From Oscarella lobularis (taxonomy: Eukaryota > Porifera > Homoscleromorpha > Homosclerophorida > Oscarellidae), in the NCBI RefSeq assembly GCF_947507565.1, contig NC_089190.1, positions 620,001 to 684,000 of the forward strand: DNA of 64,000 nt, given 5' to 3'. Shown one piece after another: positions 11,513-22,926 of the stretch; position 1 is the stretch's first letter; every line of letters begins with the position of its first letter. Below the pieces are notes generated by a model that worked only from the letters and a program-made list of their open reading frames with translations, made no database searches and was not told where the DNA came from. The position numbers were made by a program, and so were the translations under genes.

Positions 11513-12102
11513 GGTTTACCTTGCCAAAAAAGCGGGACAAGGTCTTTCTTGAACGTTTGATATAGCCATCATCATTCCAGCAAAACGATAAAGCCCATCT
11601 TGCAGGTTTTTTGTACTAATCGATGGCATTTTTCTGTTGGCGGTTCCACAAAACCAGGAACTTTCGCTAAGATAGAGCATCAACCGCGTCAGGAAGTCAC
11701 GACGAAGGCCCCCATCGTCCGCGCCAGCTTCTCCAACGCACTGAATTCTCAAAATTCGGCTTCCGCTTATCTGATCGCGTCTGAAAGCGCGGAGTGTACT
11801 TCCATAGATGTCTCCCATTCTCACGTCAATTCTGTCGTAGACCCTTGCTTGGTAGTATCGGTTGATATGCGGAAATTTGCGTGGACAAAAGAAATGAGAG
11901 TGCTCATGTCAACATCAGAATAATCCCTATCAATTAAATAAGGAAAATCATGAATATAGAACAGTTCCAAAACGTCGGTGCTGTTTGCATACCGTTCGGT
12001 TTCCTCCTGTTCAACGTCTGATTGATTGAAATGGTCGTCACTTCCTTCAGAATCCGAAATTGTAATAACTGTTCTGACGTATGTTCTACAAACAGGGATC
12101 AA
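11513..12102 (-). pseudogene. HECT E3 ubiquitin ligase fragment
   Basis: The frame 11516-11830 carries a HECT N-lobe signature: STLRAFRRD, then RIQCVGEAGADDGGLRRDFL, where HECT proteins usually have V-x-F-x-GE-x-x-x-D-x-GG-x-x-REF. It ends with a GT donor after FLA at about 11513. An upstream frame (11821-12102) encodes an acidic, Ser-rich linker (ISDSEGSDDHFNQSD) and a helical stretch (DMSTLISFVHAN). A one-base shift separates the two near 11825. The catalytic Cys lobe was not found in 11100-11500. It resembles the G2E3-like HECT fragments often carried among transposons. It sits against the left remains of P element A. Confidence 0.5.
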
Positions 12103-12269
12103 TGCTAAATGGTTATATGCAGCTACAAATGAAATTACTAATATGCGCCGAGATGTGACGATGCTTGCTTGTGCTCTTTCTTCTCCCGCTTCAATGGAGG
12201 AGACGACGCTTTAGGTTCAATCATGGCGCCGTTATCGGACTCTTTGTCACTGCTTCTCTCTTCCTACGT

Positions 12270-12506
12270 AGAATGCACAACAATAAACAAAAAAGTACAC
12301 TTGATGTTCAGTCATTCTGGCAGAGCCTGACGCAAGACGCCGACGAGAACGATCAAGAAGACCTGCTAAGAGAAATTGTCTGTCTATTCATCCGAATTCG
12401 CGGTCATTCCATCGCCGCTAGTTGGTTAGAGCAGTATAAGCGAATTAAGGGTATAGGGAATGCTAAGAGTAGGAGATTGAGGAAGTCCTTAGTTACCGAG
12501 AAGTAG
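12270..12506 (+). pseudogene. P-element accessory protein, C-terminal remnant (copy A)
   Basis: The final ~70 residues align by eye with the end of the accessory protein of element B. Copy A reads LLREIVCLFIRIRG, SIAASWLEQYKRIKG and RRLRKSLVTEK; copy B reads LLHEIASLWVTMRG, SMTSAWLEKYKVAKD and KALRKSLLKPN. The upstream two thirds are absent. The gene ends about 175 bp before the convergent transposase stop. Function is unknown. Its persistence next to a P transposase in two independent copies suggests it belongs to the transposon. Confidence 0.65.
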
Positions 12507-13009
12507 GCAACGCATGCAGCATGACGACTATATAATAGCAGCGGGAAAAGGAGGAAATATGAATCATATTTTACTTTGAGCTGTTACGATGTCTGTAATG
12601 TTTAATGAACCTGCGCATAATACAACAGAAATTATTATTAACCCAATTGGTACCTCATAACTTACATTTATATTACTCGAGTCATTTAACCGATTTACTC
12701 TGTGCACCCCTCCTTCGCTTGGGAATAGGGTCGTTTTCAATCACATCATTTAGGTAAAATAATCCCTTTCGACTTGAGTTGCCTCTGACCGGAAGAAGAT
12801 CTGCCGATCCTTGCTGCCGTAGCGACATAGCGTTGTCCATGAACTGCTTGACAGATAGATTGTCCGACCGTCCTCCGCGCGCTCTCTGCTGTCCAAATAG
12901 TTCTCTATTGGATCCTGGTTGAGGTGGCCACTTGCAAAAAGCATTTTTCAGATCCCTCGACGGTAAAATGTACCTAAGCAGCCCCACAAACGAACGTAGT
13001 ACAATGGTA

Positions 13010-13042
13010 CTAGCTGTCCAAGACCCGGCTACGCCTGTTTTT
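13010..13042 (-). other. Helitron 3' terminus with hairpin and CTAG end
   Basis: Read on the minus strand the end is GGCGTAGCCGGGTC, ten spacer bases, CTAG, then host T. The stem is imperfect but of the classic CCGGGC...GCCCGG type. Confidence 0.75.
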
Positions 13043-13109
13043 TTGGTGGTGTTTAATTAAGTTGTATTGTTCTAATTAAATATAATGGTGGCAAAGAGGT
13101 TGGATGAAG

Positions 13110-13545
13110 TCACTGAAATATTTCGCGGTAGACAATATTTTTCGTTTTGTTTTCGTGAGTTAAAACGTAAAGATTATGAGGGGAATGAACACGGGAACAG
13201 GCGACATAGAATTGTCCGTGGGAGAAGCAGTGAGATAGAAGTAGTAGTCCTACGATGTCTAAAGTCTGACCTTGGGCTTTGTTGATGGTCATGGCAAAGG
13301 ACAGTCTAATAGGGAATTGCAGTCGTCTAAAGGGTATTGTGGTGTCTGGGAATGAGAGGTATGCGAAAGATGAAGACGTGTTGTCCTTGGTACTGGCCGA
13401 CGGCGATAACGGCCTCAATGAGATTGTCTCTGAGTTCATGGATAATTAGCTTAGGGCCGTCACGTGACTGACGAGACAACGTCTTCTGGGCACGCGGCAA
13501 AAATTTGATGCAGATCTTTAATTTCTCTCGCACGTAATAACTCGC
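13110..13545 (-). pseudogene. Helitron helicase C-terminus (Pif1-like), truncated
   Basis: The end of a Helitron helicase is recognisable by [17 protein letters not shown], then [20 protein letters not shown] and [16 protein letters not shown]. These correspond to the late Pif1/RecD motifs of Helitron Rep-Hel proteins, usually written as [19 protein letters not shown] and HGQLYVALSRV. A frame change lies near 13400-13430. Motifs I-III and the Rep HUH nuclease are absent, so this is only a remnant. It lies downstream of the RPA gene on the same strand. Confidence 0.8.
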
Positions 13546-13624
13546 GTAAATTACTTTATGCAAAGAGCATATACTACGCACACGCGCCTCTCGCGCTCAA
13601 TTAAACTATAGGGTTATCGCTAAG

Positions 13625-15030
13625 TCAAACCTCGTCGTCTTCGCCTTCGCTGACGTGGGCATTTGCTTCAACACCGAGAGAGTTGTCCGTTTGGTTAGAC
13701 GACATCGGCAAAGTTGCCGAAGACGAAGGCTTTGGAGGATTCGAAGACGAACGATTCCGAGGATTTGGAGAAGACGGTTTCGAATTTTGCAATGATTGCA
13801 TCTCAACGTCGGAATTTCGAGAAACGTTCAGAACGGTCTAAAAAGTGTTATTGCAGCTATGCATAAAAATGTGAAATATCGTCTAACCATTGACTGATTG
13901 TTATATGTCAGTGCAAACTCTTTAGCATCGATGAGTTTCACGGGTGTGACATTGTCTTCACAGTCGGTATTGGCTATGTTGCGCAAATGTTCGCCTTCTG
14001 CGTGAAGACGAAGCCTGAAAGAGTTGGCGTTGATGCTGAGAATGGCGGAGACGCGGCTCTTGCAAGATGCCAATGATGACACGGTCGGACAGGCGTTGCA
14101 TCGGCCGATGCTTTTGACATCCTTCAATTCCGTCATGTGACCGTTTAGGCAATCCCCGCAGACATGTTGAGACGAAAAATCGGTGACGCTGGCGACGCTC
14201 GCTCTTTCGACTTTCGTCGCAGCCGAAACAGCTTTCCTGTACGAAAAGCGGACTCCCTCGATAGGCGTCGTCGAGCGCTCAATGGAGACGTTGTGTTTTG
14301 GGGTCGTCAGCGTGTTCTCGCCGCCAAACTCTTTGACCATGAGACCGCTGAAGTTGTAGAAATTTCCGCTTTCCACGGTGTCGACGTGCTTCGCCCACAG
14401 ATTCACTGTGGCTTTTCCAGTGTTGTCCTGGAGAGTAATGGTTTGAACGGGTGTTCCAGACAAAGTATATGTAGGAAACTGGAAATTGACGACGCCGGCG
14501 GAAAAATTGACTCTTGCGTAGGGCAGAAGTTCGTCGAGCTCGCTGAGGACGATATTTTGAGGTCCGGCATCCTTGGCGGCAGTCGATAGAGACGTCTGGT
14601 TCGAAAAGACGCGAGGTAACCTCCAGACGGCGGTCCCGTCCGTTATCATGACTTCCATGTCATCTCCGGAACGTGACGTTTGAACGACGGCGTTCGAAAA
14701 GTTGACCGGGCGACCGTTCTGCGCAAGGTCGCGAATCTTCTCGGCTTTTTTAGGGCTGAAGCCAACAAACCGCTTTCGACCCGACTCGTCTCCCAGATAT
14801 CCGTCGAAAAATTTTTTGCCCGGCAAATCTTCAATATCCGAGAAAACTTCGACTACTTCGTGGACGCTCGCCTTATATCCTAAAAATGAGCATATATGTA
14901 GTGTATGTCGCAAGGTCAATAGACGATCTAGCTTACCACTCTGCTGTGAAAAGATATCAGACAGAAAATCGAATTCTTGTGGCCGAGGCCTCTTTCGTGG
15001 CGACGACTTCGCAGGGGACTGTTCCGACAT
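13625..15030 (-). CDS. RPA-like single-strand DNA-binding protein of the Helitron
   Basis: The start is the ATG of MSEQSPAKSSPRKRPRP, a basic Ser/Pro-rich tail. An intron of about 54 bp follows the codons for FSQQSG (GTAAGC...TTTTTAG, about 14935-14882). OB-fold-like segments follow: VNFSNAVVQTSRSGDDMEVM and ITLQDNTGKATVNLWAKHVD with FYNFSGLMVKEFG. A probable zinc element has C-x2-C pairs (VCGDC, GRCNAC). A second intron (about 13890-13840) leads to a Ser/Pro-rich, acidic last exon ending EGEDDEV. Helitrons of several lineages encode RPA1-like proteins thought to coat displaced strands during rolling-circle transposition. The frame is open throughout, unlike the helicase beside it. Confidence 0.75.
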
Positions 15031-18000
15031 AAGGAATGTCAACGCACAGATCTGATAAAAAATAATTCAGATTAGGCGACTATGAGTCGCTGTCGCACGG
15101 TTCACCGATACCCTCCCGTAAAAGAGAAAAAGAAAAAACAAAATGTTCGTCCTCATCAACTGACAAAAAAAACGACGGTAACTGGCAAAAGAATCAGTTT
15201 TACGGCGAACGCAGCAACGACTCGATAAATCGACTTACATCAGAAACGATTCGCAAAACAGCAAAAAACAAAAACAGGCAATGAGAACTCTATCGATCAA
15301 GAGTTCAAACAAAACCGTTGCGCGCAGCAGCGCCGCAAACTCACCGTCGATTCGCAAAAGGAAACGAAGAGGAATTCGAAATCGCCGCAAACGCAACAGA
15401 GCGGGCAGCGAAACAAAGGACGGCTGCAAAAACTGTCAATCAGATCGGTGCGCGAGGCAACTAAATCGGCTCACAGTGCCAAGCCAATGAGAGACCGAGA
15501 AGCCATCACGTGATCGTCATTTGGCCAATGGTCTTCTACGATGACGCCTCCCGGAAATAGCCCTGCGGCCCTCAAACCGCAAAAGGTGCGAAACGGCGTT
15601 GAAACGTCCTCCACAGCTACATTTGAGCGCACAACAGAATAAGAAAATACATCTCCGCGAATCGGAAATGTAGAGTCGACGGTAGGTAGCGCTAAAAGGC
15701 AAAAACGACAGAGGGCGTAAACGTCTTCACCTTCGCGAATGTCGCGCGGCCACACCCCTCTTCGAACAAAATCTAATGACGCCAAAGATCGCTGAAATCT
15801 CGCGCAAACGATTTTCGCGCGCGAAGGCGAGCGATCCGCGCGACGAACGTGAAACGGAAAAGCGAACGCGAGTTCGGCAAAGAGCGATGGCGTGCCTGTA
15901 TAAACCGCGCACCACGCGCACTCCCCAATCCGCACTCCGCGGCACCCCCGATCGGGCCGCCGCCACAAAGCGACCGGCGTTACCGCTCCGCCGGACCTCG
16001 AAAATTGCGCTCGTGGAGCGACGCGGTGCAAAGGCGCTTCGTGTCGCGTCGAAGTAGCGTTTAGAAGTTTGAACTTGTGCTCTTAGTAGTATAGATATGG
16101 ATTGATGCTCCTCATTAATACAGTAGATGATTGAATTACCTGTCATGATCAATCCTTCCAGCGTCTCTTTACTAAGCTGCTTTGGGCTTTCTTTTTTTTG
16201 TTAATCAACTTGCGATTTCCATTCATGGAGATACCCGAAAAAGTCCTTCTCTAAAAACTAGCAAGGCAAGTGTGATCACAGGTGAACTGCTACAAGTACA
16301 AGTAATGGCTAACCTCTCGCCGCTCGTTGTCAGAACTAGTGTAGCCACGCCGATCTGATTTGACAGCCCTGAGCGATCTCACATTCAAACAGTCAAAGAA
16401 TCTGTCGAACATTCGCACAAATCGCGCCGTTTCTTCTCATCCCTCTATCTGAAAATGTTCAAGACCGTGAGCGACAGATGCGCTCAAGACCTGCAAACAG
16501 AACATTTTTCTTTTATCTTTGCACCATTGGCCAAGCAACTACTTGTACCTGAGCTGCAAGATCCACTCGCATACGCGAGTATGACGTTAGCTCTACGCGC
16601 TCAAGCGGTAAGTTTTGGCAGTAGGGACAGGCCACTTCTGTCAGCACTTTCTCGGCATCTGCTGTAAATCCCGCGGATGTGCTGCCACGTGACGTACTTT
16701 CCGTTAATTAAACAACATTTTTTAGTGCTTTTATGAATCTCTCAGCGTCTTACCATCATTGATCATCTGGTACTGCCTGGATATGAATGCGACAAGCAAT
16801 TTCGTGCGGTCTTCATGAGATGAGGAACATCGGAGAAGAAGAAAATTGATCGAGGATAGCTGTAGCGATTGGGGACGCTGTTGACAAGAACGCCAGGTTT
16901 CGGAAGCCAATGTTGCCGGAAGAATCGCCGATTGCAAGACGCTCCATCAGCTGTGACAGCAATGACACTGAAGCCGCACATTTCAAGCTGGCGTATTGCT
17001 TCCCAGACTATGTTGTACAAAGCGTACGCCTGCCGCAAGAAAAGTGAAACATGGCTTCATTTAATATGTCATGCAGTACTCATGTAACTGCTGTAGGAAA
17101 ATGGGAGAAGGGAAATTTCAGCGAGGTAACCAATCCACGGACCATTATTCCAAGAACGTGCGTCGCGACGGGGATACTGGAATCCTTCAGTTTCAAAGGA
17201 CTTTAATTCGTTGTTCACGTCCCCAAGATTGACAACACCGATGACCTCTCCTGTTAGTTTGTCAAATACGACGTCTTCGCGTACCTTCATTGCGTCCAAG
17301 AGAATAATCACGTGTTTTTGGATTTTGGTGAGCGAGTCGATCTTTGCCTCTCGAATAAGGTGATCGTTGACCCCGCTGCTAAACCCTGGCTTCCATGGGT
17401 AAAAGTGGACGTAATCGCGAAGAGTGCGTTTTCTCGGGAGGAGCATGAAGCCTGAGGTGCGAGAAGCATGGTAGGGAGAGGACGAGAGCATTTTTAAATT
17501 CAAGGCCCATTTGACCATTATAGGATGCCAGCGCATGCCTCTCCCGTCTTTTAATTTTGCCGCTTTTCTTTTTGTTCCCTGAACAATTACCTACAAATAA
17601 AGTAAAGCATTAATTCAATGCTTTGGATGAGCTTTGTTATAAACGCACAGATACGATCCTTCCTTATAATCGGCTTCAACTTCGGCGTTCTTCTCTTCAA
17701 CTATATTCACAAGGGTTTCGTGTAAACCACCTTCTGCTAAATGACCTTGTCGTTCAGCGACCCTCTCCACAGCTTTTGTTAGTCGACAAATTTGTCTCGC
17801 AGCATTTCTATTTGAAGCTGCCAGACGACGCAGTTTGGCTGCTCGCTGTGGCGTATTAAGCGTCGCATTTGAGCCAAACTTTGATTTCCGTCCGTTAGCA
17901 TGTTGAAGCTGGCCTTTTATTGCACGGCGTAGCTGCCTATTTAGCGTTTGCCGGTGCATATTGCAACTGGAGCAGCGGCGCTCAGTGGAGAGCAGAAGCT

Positions 18001-19194
18001 CGCAACCGACACTTCGAATCGTCTTCTGATGCACCTGGCCGTTAAAAATAAACAAATGTCGGTCGATCGTTGCAGCTGTTTCGCCGTTCTTCGCCTTGAT
18101 GGTGCCGCTTCGTAAGTCTCGGATTTCAAAGAACCTTTTGTCAGGATTTTCTAGACGAGATTAATGAATGATGGTTTAACTTACGTTGCACGGCCGAAGA
18201 AAACAATACCCGGACAAACATGGAGAGAATCGATAGTTTCTCTAAGTTCCTCCTCTTCATCCTTTGGAAGCAGCTTGGCGCATATGTTGCTTGGAACTGC
18301 GTATCCAAAAATGAAGACATCTGCTTTCCCAGACTTGAGTCGCACTCTGTGAGACAGGGTTGTCGGAGGACGGCCACTGGCAGGGAGCATTTCTATTCTG
18401 CTTAAAAGCACGGTATCATCTGTAGGCACACGGTGCCAATAGCTAATGGAATAGAGAGATGGAAGTTCAACATATGCCAAAAAGATTCACAGCTTTTTTC
18501 AGTCGACCTCTTTATAACTTCTGCGGTCTTTGCAGCACTTTCCTTTGCTGTTTTCTTTTTTCCCTTCATTCGCGTAAATCGAAATCGGCCCATAACGTCC
18601 TAAACAAAAATTGTCAAAGACGGTTCTCAAAACTCGTCCAAATTTGAGAAATCGCTAGAGCGGATCCGACAGTTAGATGCAAAGAGAGTTAACAATGTCG
18701 TTTGTAACGGTAGCCTTGCGGAAGAACACCTACGTTGACCTCAGGCCGTTCCCCCTTTTGACATGTCGGGAACGCCCATTCCGGGCCTAAATGGAGCGTT
18801 TTTGGCTAAACAAATGCGATAGGCTAACCGAGAGAGCGCGTTGACTACATCTATCCTCTATTGACGCTGTAAGCAACAACCGATACGTCTGGCTTCTATT
18901 ATATAGATGTGGGACGTCCCCCCGTTTCTCATGTTGGAATGACCGCGAATAGAACGTGATTCCGGCCTTGGTTCGACAAACTACACGTAACTGCCGATAC
19001 ACCTACCTTTAGAAGAAGCGTTGAAAGCTATATGGACTAGAAGTTGGAACGGTTTCTTGGAGAAATTGTTGAGAGAAGCGAGCGTTATCCGGGGATTTGG
19101 AAGCCATTTGCGAGACACACATAGGACCATCAAGAATACACTGTAACTAGGTGTAACTAGGCAAGTTTCCAATCCCTCTCTATTTTCTATCTTT

Positions 19195-19320
19195 TGTGCC
19201 CTACATCATTGGAATGCTACGAGATAGAGGATTCCAATGATGTCATTGGCGATGACGCGCGACTGACGATGCGGACGCTAGCACGCTCTAAAGACGGTCG
19301 CTTTATGCGTGAGTGCACTG
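19195..19320. mobile_element. MITE end with 12 bp hairpin, interrupted by P element A
   Basis: This segment is nearly identical to 62216-62340. It holds a perfect hairpin, CATCATTGGAAT at 19204-19215 and ATTCCAATGATG at 19231-19242, then GATGACGCGCGACT and the terminal repeat CTTTATGCGTGAGTGCACTG, followed by TA. The homology starts abruptly at 19195, just past the right end of P element A. The simplest reading is that the P element landed inside a MITE. The other half of this copy was not found. Confidence 0.75.
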
Positions 19321-19325
19321 TACCC

Positions 19326-19430
19326 TACAACTCTTCTGAAAGTAGTTGCCGATACTTTGCGGTGCTCAGTTGTGAATACAACTTTCTGCGCCGTATAATA
19401 AATGAAACTGCCGTCTCTACCACTATTAGC
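19326..19430 (+). repeat. Dispersed repeat, also at 26009-26112
   Basis: About 100 bases starting CTCTTCTGAAAGTAGTTGC and including ATACAACTTTCTGCG recur at 26009-26112 in the same orientation with roughly 85-90% identity by eye. Confidence 0.75.
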
Positions 19431-19679
19431 ATACGCGCCGTCTTGGGCAAATGGTCACGTGACGACTTTTTTCACGATCTCCTCCGCCGCCTTGCTTCGG
19501 AAGCCGATTTTCGACAAATTTTCTAGCTCTGCGAAAGAATCAAGATAATGTTTGGGGCTTTATAGCCTATAAAGACGTTTTGACAAAATTGCGCTGGCAG
19601 TAGCCAAAGGTTAATGTCGTGAATAAATACGTTGACACGCTGTGGTCTATCAGTTCAGTCACTATCAGTTTAAAAACTA

Positions 19680-19905
19680 AAGACAAATAATGGAAAAATC
19701 GAAAACAAAATCATATGCAAAATCACTTGCAAAATCGAATACAGAATCAAATACAGAATCAAATACCAAATCGAATGCTAAATCAAATACAGAATTAGAT
19801 ACAAAATCAAATACAAAATGAAATGCAAAATGAAATGCAAATGAAATGCAAAATCAAGTGCATAATCAAAAATCAAAGACAAAATCACGTTACAAAAGAA
19901 AATCA
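19680..19905 (+). repeat. AAATCAAATACA-type minisatellite
   Basis: Imperfect tandem copies of a 12 bp unit, AAATCNAATACA, fill most of this interval. They precede the first RecQ pseudogene. Confidence 0.85.
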
Positions 19906-19979
19906 AAAAAATCGAATTTTTTCGGTGACCACCCGCCATAGATCTAAGGGTAGCTAAGGGTAGCTTTGAATAAGCTTAG

Positions 19980-20129
19980 CCATAGCGAATTTCGGCCTGG
20001 CCAATTTGAAGCCGCAACTGCAGTCCTGAACGGACGAGACGTCGTAGTGAAAATGGCCACATCAGGAGGAAAATCTCTGTGCTATGTGCTGGCTTCTATG
20101 TGTCTAAAGAAATTAAAGAAATTGGTGTT

Positions 20130-20167
<38 letters not shown>

Positions 20168-21311
20168 CCCAGTCCTGTTATTTCTCTAATGGAAGATTAG
20201 GTTTAGTAGATTTTTCATTCGGTCTTCCTACCAAAATATTCTCTAGATGGAATCAATTCGTGAGCACGGCTTATCCTCATCAAAGATTGGCTCTAACGAA
20301 AATGAAAAATTTGTTGATAAAATTTCACAAAATGAACTGACATTGCGTATACAACCAATAGCTATTTACTTCCATTACCTGACACGATTAATCATAGTGT
20401 TCACGTCGCGTCAGTCGTTATGTGACAAATTCTGGCGTCCATACCTCTCCGAGAATGTGAAGGATAAATTTGGTCTCTTCGTCTTTGACGAATGCTATTG
20501 CATACGAGTATGGGGAGATGCTATTCGTCCTCTGTATAAGGACGTTTCTTATCTTCGAGCTACAGCTCCTAAAATTCCTATAATGCTACTTTCAGCGACC
20601 CTCCCACCTCACTTGGAAAATCAAATATGCCATTATGAAGGCGTACAGTCGCGTTACGAAACGATCTCGTTTCCTCTGAACAGAGCGAATATCTTTTACT
20701 TCATTTGCAAAATAGCGTCTTGATCAATTGACTTCAGACATTTGGCAAATGCTCTATACGTGGCGATCGAGCATGAAACAGTACCAAAAACGCTTGTCTT
20801 CTGTTTGACAAAGGATTCGTGTTTCAACATTTTGACGTGTCTTTAAGAGACTCTTCACGAATGGCATGGGAGTGAACATCGGTGACATTTCAATTTTTTC
20901 CTGTACGGCCCTCCGGTAGAAGGATTGATGTTCAGTCAACTCTCTGGTCGCAGAGGGAGAATAGCGAAGGCCAATTGCGTGTGCGATTTGATGTTCAGTT
21001 CTGCAGAAGTGAAAAAAGCTAATCGGGATATGGCACTTATCTGCTCTGGTGAAGTTTGCATCCGTCAAGTGCTAATAAAGAATATTCTTTCTTCACATAA
21101 ACTTCTTCCTGATATAGGAGTCCGTCAATGTTGCAGTGTTTGTTCTGAGGGAACCGTTCCTGTAGTCTATTCTGCTTCAGCTGGAGAAGAGAGGACAATG
21201 CGCTCCAAAGTTTTCAAAGAGAAGCCTCGTCGTATAACAGCTAAAGCTAAGAAAAACATCACCAATGGAAAGATTGTGTGTCAGAAGAGGCGCTACTGTT
21301 TTGAAGATTGA
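19980..21311 (+). pseudogene. RecQ-like helicase pseudogene, copy 1
   Basis: RecQ motifs appear in order but in several frames. They are FRPGQFEAATAVLNGRDVVV with Walker A ATSGGKSLCY (about 20000-20090), a motif Ia remnant (SPVISLM) split by a (TTAG)n expansion, FDECYCIRVWG in place of DEAHCVSEWG (about 20485), LLSATLPPHL (20590), GMGVNIGDIS (20865), SGRRGRI and a Cys block (LICSGEVCIR, RQCCSVC). Compared with copy 2 it lacks about 125 bp before GMGVN. DEAH is lost, so it would be inactive even if repaired. Its 3' part is repeated in inverted orientation at 22.9-24.2 kb. Confidence 0.8.
20131..20167 (+). repeat. (TTAG)n microsatellite
   Basis: About nine tandem TTAG units inside the RecQ pseudogene, exactly where motif Ia should be. 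Confidence 0.95.
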
Positions 21312-21523
21312 CAAACCACACGGATGCTAGCGCGCTTTAAAGTTGGGAAGCTTATGCGTGAGCGCACTGTAGTACATTTTATTGTCCATAATCGTAAGAA
21401 TCCTTCGTACTCCCGGGCGCTGCTGTTTTAATGCATTCTAACATCATCAAAGGAAGAGATCAAACGCTCCGGTTGTATTATTTCATCGTCAAGATCACAT
21501 GGCAAAGTGACACTTAGCTACTG
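20466..21523 (+). repeat. Left arm of a ~1.1-1.2 kb inverted duplication
   Basis: From FGLFVFDE (20466) to the block AAAGTGACACTTAGCTA (21523) this arm matches the reverse complement of 22927-24180, with indels. It includes the terminal-repeat-like block CTTATGCGTGAGCGCACTG (to 21373) followed by TA, plus about 150 bases beyond. Confidence 0.8.
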
Positions 21524-21529
21524 TAATAA

Positions 21530-22920
21530 TTAGATCTGATATCTATATTTAGAACATATGATGTAATTATCACGCTGTGTTTAAATATAACAACTATGAC
21601 AACAACAACAACTCAAATAACAAAACAATCTATGTCTGAAAAAATTTTCATGCACTCCAATATTCATATTGTACCCCAAGCTCCTCTAATTGTAGAGATC
21701 CGTACGTTCGCCATAGCCGCAGCCAAGAGTAAAAGTTGTTTTAGTTCCTTTAATTCCGCCTTTCATGTCTAAAATATGCCTAAATTTGCGTACACAATAA
21801 AAGATAAATTAATGTATTACTTACAGTTGCTAGAAGTAGAACCTCCTAGTGATTTTAGGATATTTCTTTTGTAGGGCCGGCCAACTTCCGTGCTATGCGC
21901 AAAATCTCTGCCAAAATGCAAAAAATACGTAGAACTTGACAGTGAAGATGGTAAAAAGCCACGTAACTTTTGCTTCCGCTTCCTTAGTCACATGATCTTT
22001 TTCTATAGAAAAAAGAAAACAAATAAAATTGTCCTGGGACAATTTTAGAATTGTTTTAGGACAATTTTAGAATTGTCTTGAATCAATGGTGAGTTGTGCA
22101 CTCAGAGAGCACAGAATCGGCTAGCTACCTCGGTCCTATTTTTTGTTTTCTTCTTTTTCTCTTTCTTCGCTTTCTTCGCTTTCTTCTTAAAAACGTCATC
22201 TTCCGCTATACGTTTCCAGAGTCGATAAACGTTGCGCCTAATTGTAGGAAACCATGGGTCATACGGAATGATCAGCGTTGGCGGCGCTGTTTGTGGTGTG
22301 TATTAGTATCAGGATCACCATTTGAATCAGGGATTTTGGCAATTAATTGTGAGCGCCTTTTAAAGGAGAACTTCACCGCTTCTTACACTCCACATCGGAT
22401 AAGCAGTCCTTCCTGCAAACGAAGAAACAACAAAAACAAATTTAATTAAAGAGGATATCTCCTCGCCTTACTCCAACAAATAAACTAGAAATTCCCCTTA
22501 GGAGCGAAACCTGTCTAGCATAAAGTAATATTTAAGTTGGGGATAAGTGAAGGAGACTTTTAGAATAATAAGTTAGAACTTTGAGTCGTTGGGTTATCTT
22601 ACAACGAGCAACTAAACAAAGGCTAGAACAAAGACTAAACAAGCGTTTCTTTGGAGCCATCTTTAATCACACTTGGACCTGTCTCTCAAGTCAATGTTTG
22701 AGGTGACCATAAACGTGCATTGGGAGTTTCATTTCTGTTAGCAAACGTTCAATACGCAGTTTTATTATGGATGTCCACAAGCGCGTCCATTACTTTACAA
22801 AAGATATTTCGGAACCGTCACTAAAAATCTTATCGTACTTGAGCTTGAATTTGCGATTAAATTTCTTGGTGACAGCTTTGCAAAGACACTAAAAGACCGT
22901 ATTTAACATGGATTAGTCTT
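21530..22920. other. Spacer between inverted RecQ arms, no gene recognised
   Basis: AT-rich sequence with a short direct repeat of ACAATTTTAGAATTGT near 22035-22075. Reading frames here have no domain signature. Confidence 0.5.
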
Positions 22921-22926
22921 ATATAG

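Larger units (their letters stand above)
13010..16095 (-). mobile_element. Helitron, internally deleted, inserted in P element A
   Basis: Read on the minus strand, the 5' end is A|TCTATACTACTAAGAGC at 16095 and the 3' end is CTAG|T at 13010. The bases flanking the insertion are A and T, the canonical Helitron target. About 15 bp before CTAG lies a degenerate hairpin (ACAGGCGTAGCCGGGT). Inside, an RPA-like gene comes first, followed by only the last ~130 residues of the Pif1-type helicase; the Rep nuclease and most of the helicase are gone. Rejoining 16096 to 13009 restores a short P-element intron comparable to that of copy B. The first kilobase (15.05-16.09 kb) is GC-rich with no recognised gene and may hold the promoter. 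Confidence 0.9.
12682..18593 (-). pseudogene. P-element-type (THAP9-like) transposase, copy A
   Basis: Exons are readable in order from 18.6 kb downwards. The N-terminal part (18.06-17.6 kb) has ERRCSSCNMHRQTLNRQL and a Lys/Arg coiled region. The block GMRWHPIMVKWALNLKMLSS and LRDYVHFY (17.5-17.4 kb) is followed by the first catalytic-type block IILLDAMKVREDVVFD. Next come VIAVTADGASCNRRFF and VPHLMKTARNCLSHSYP (17.0-16.76 kb), a block matching B around FDCLNVRSL (16.4 kb), and the C-terminus LFGQQRARGGRSDN (12.9 kb). Lesions include an in-frame TGA at 16437-16439, several frame changes, and the Helitron in the last intron (between about 16140 and 13010). It is clearly dead. Confidence 0.8.
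12165..19192. mobile_element. P-like element A, degraded and hosting a Helitron
   Basis: The layout mirrors intact element B at 30630-35228. The C-terminal part of the accessory gene is on the plus strand (to 12506), facing transposase exons on the minus strand (18.6 kb down to 12.68 kb). The right terminal repeat at 19161-19191 reads TTTCCAATCCCTCTCTATTT, matching the inverted repeat of B with changes. The left end and the N-terminal half of the accessory gene are missing. A 3086 bp Helitron (13010-16095) splits the last transposase intron. Confidence 0.75.

Noticed and set aside
15471-16031. 186-codon minus-strand frame in the 5' part of the Helitron
   Set aside because: GC-rich sequence is open in several frames on both strands; no motif. 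Probably leader or promoter.
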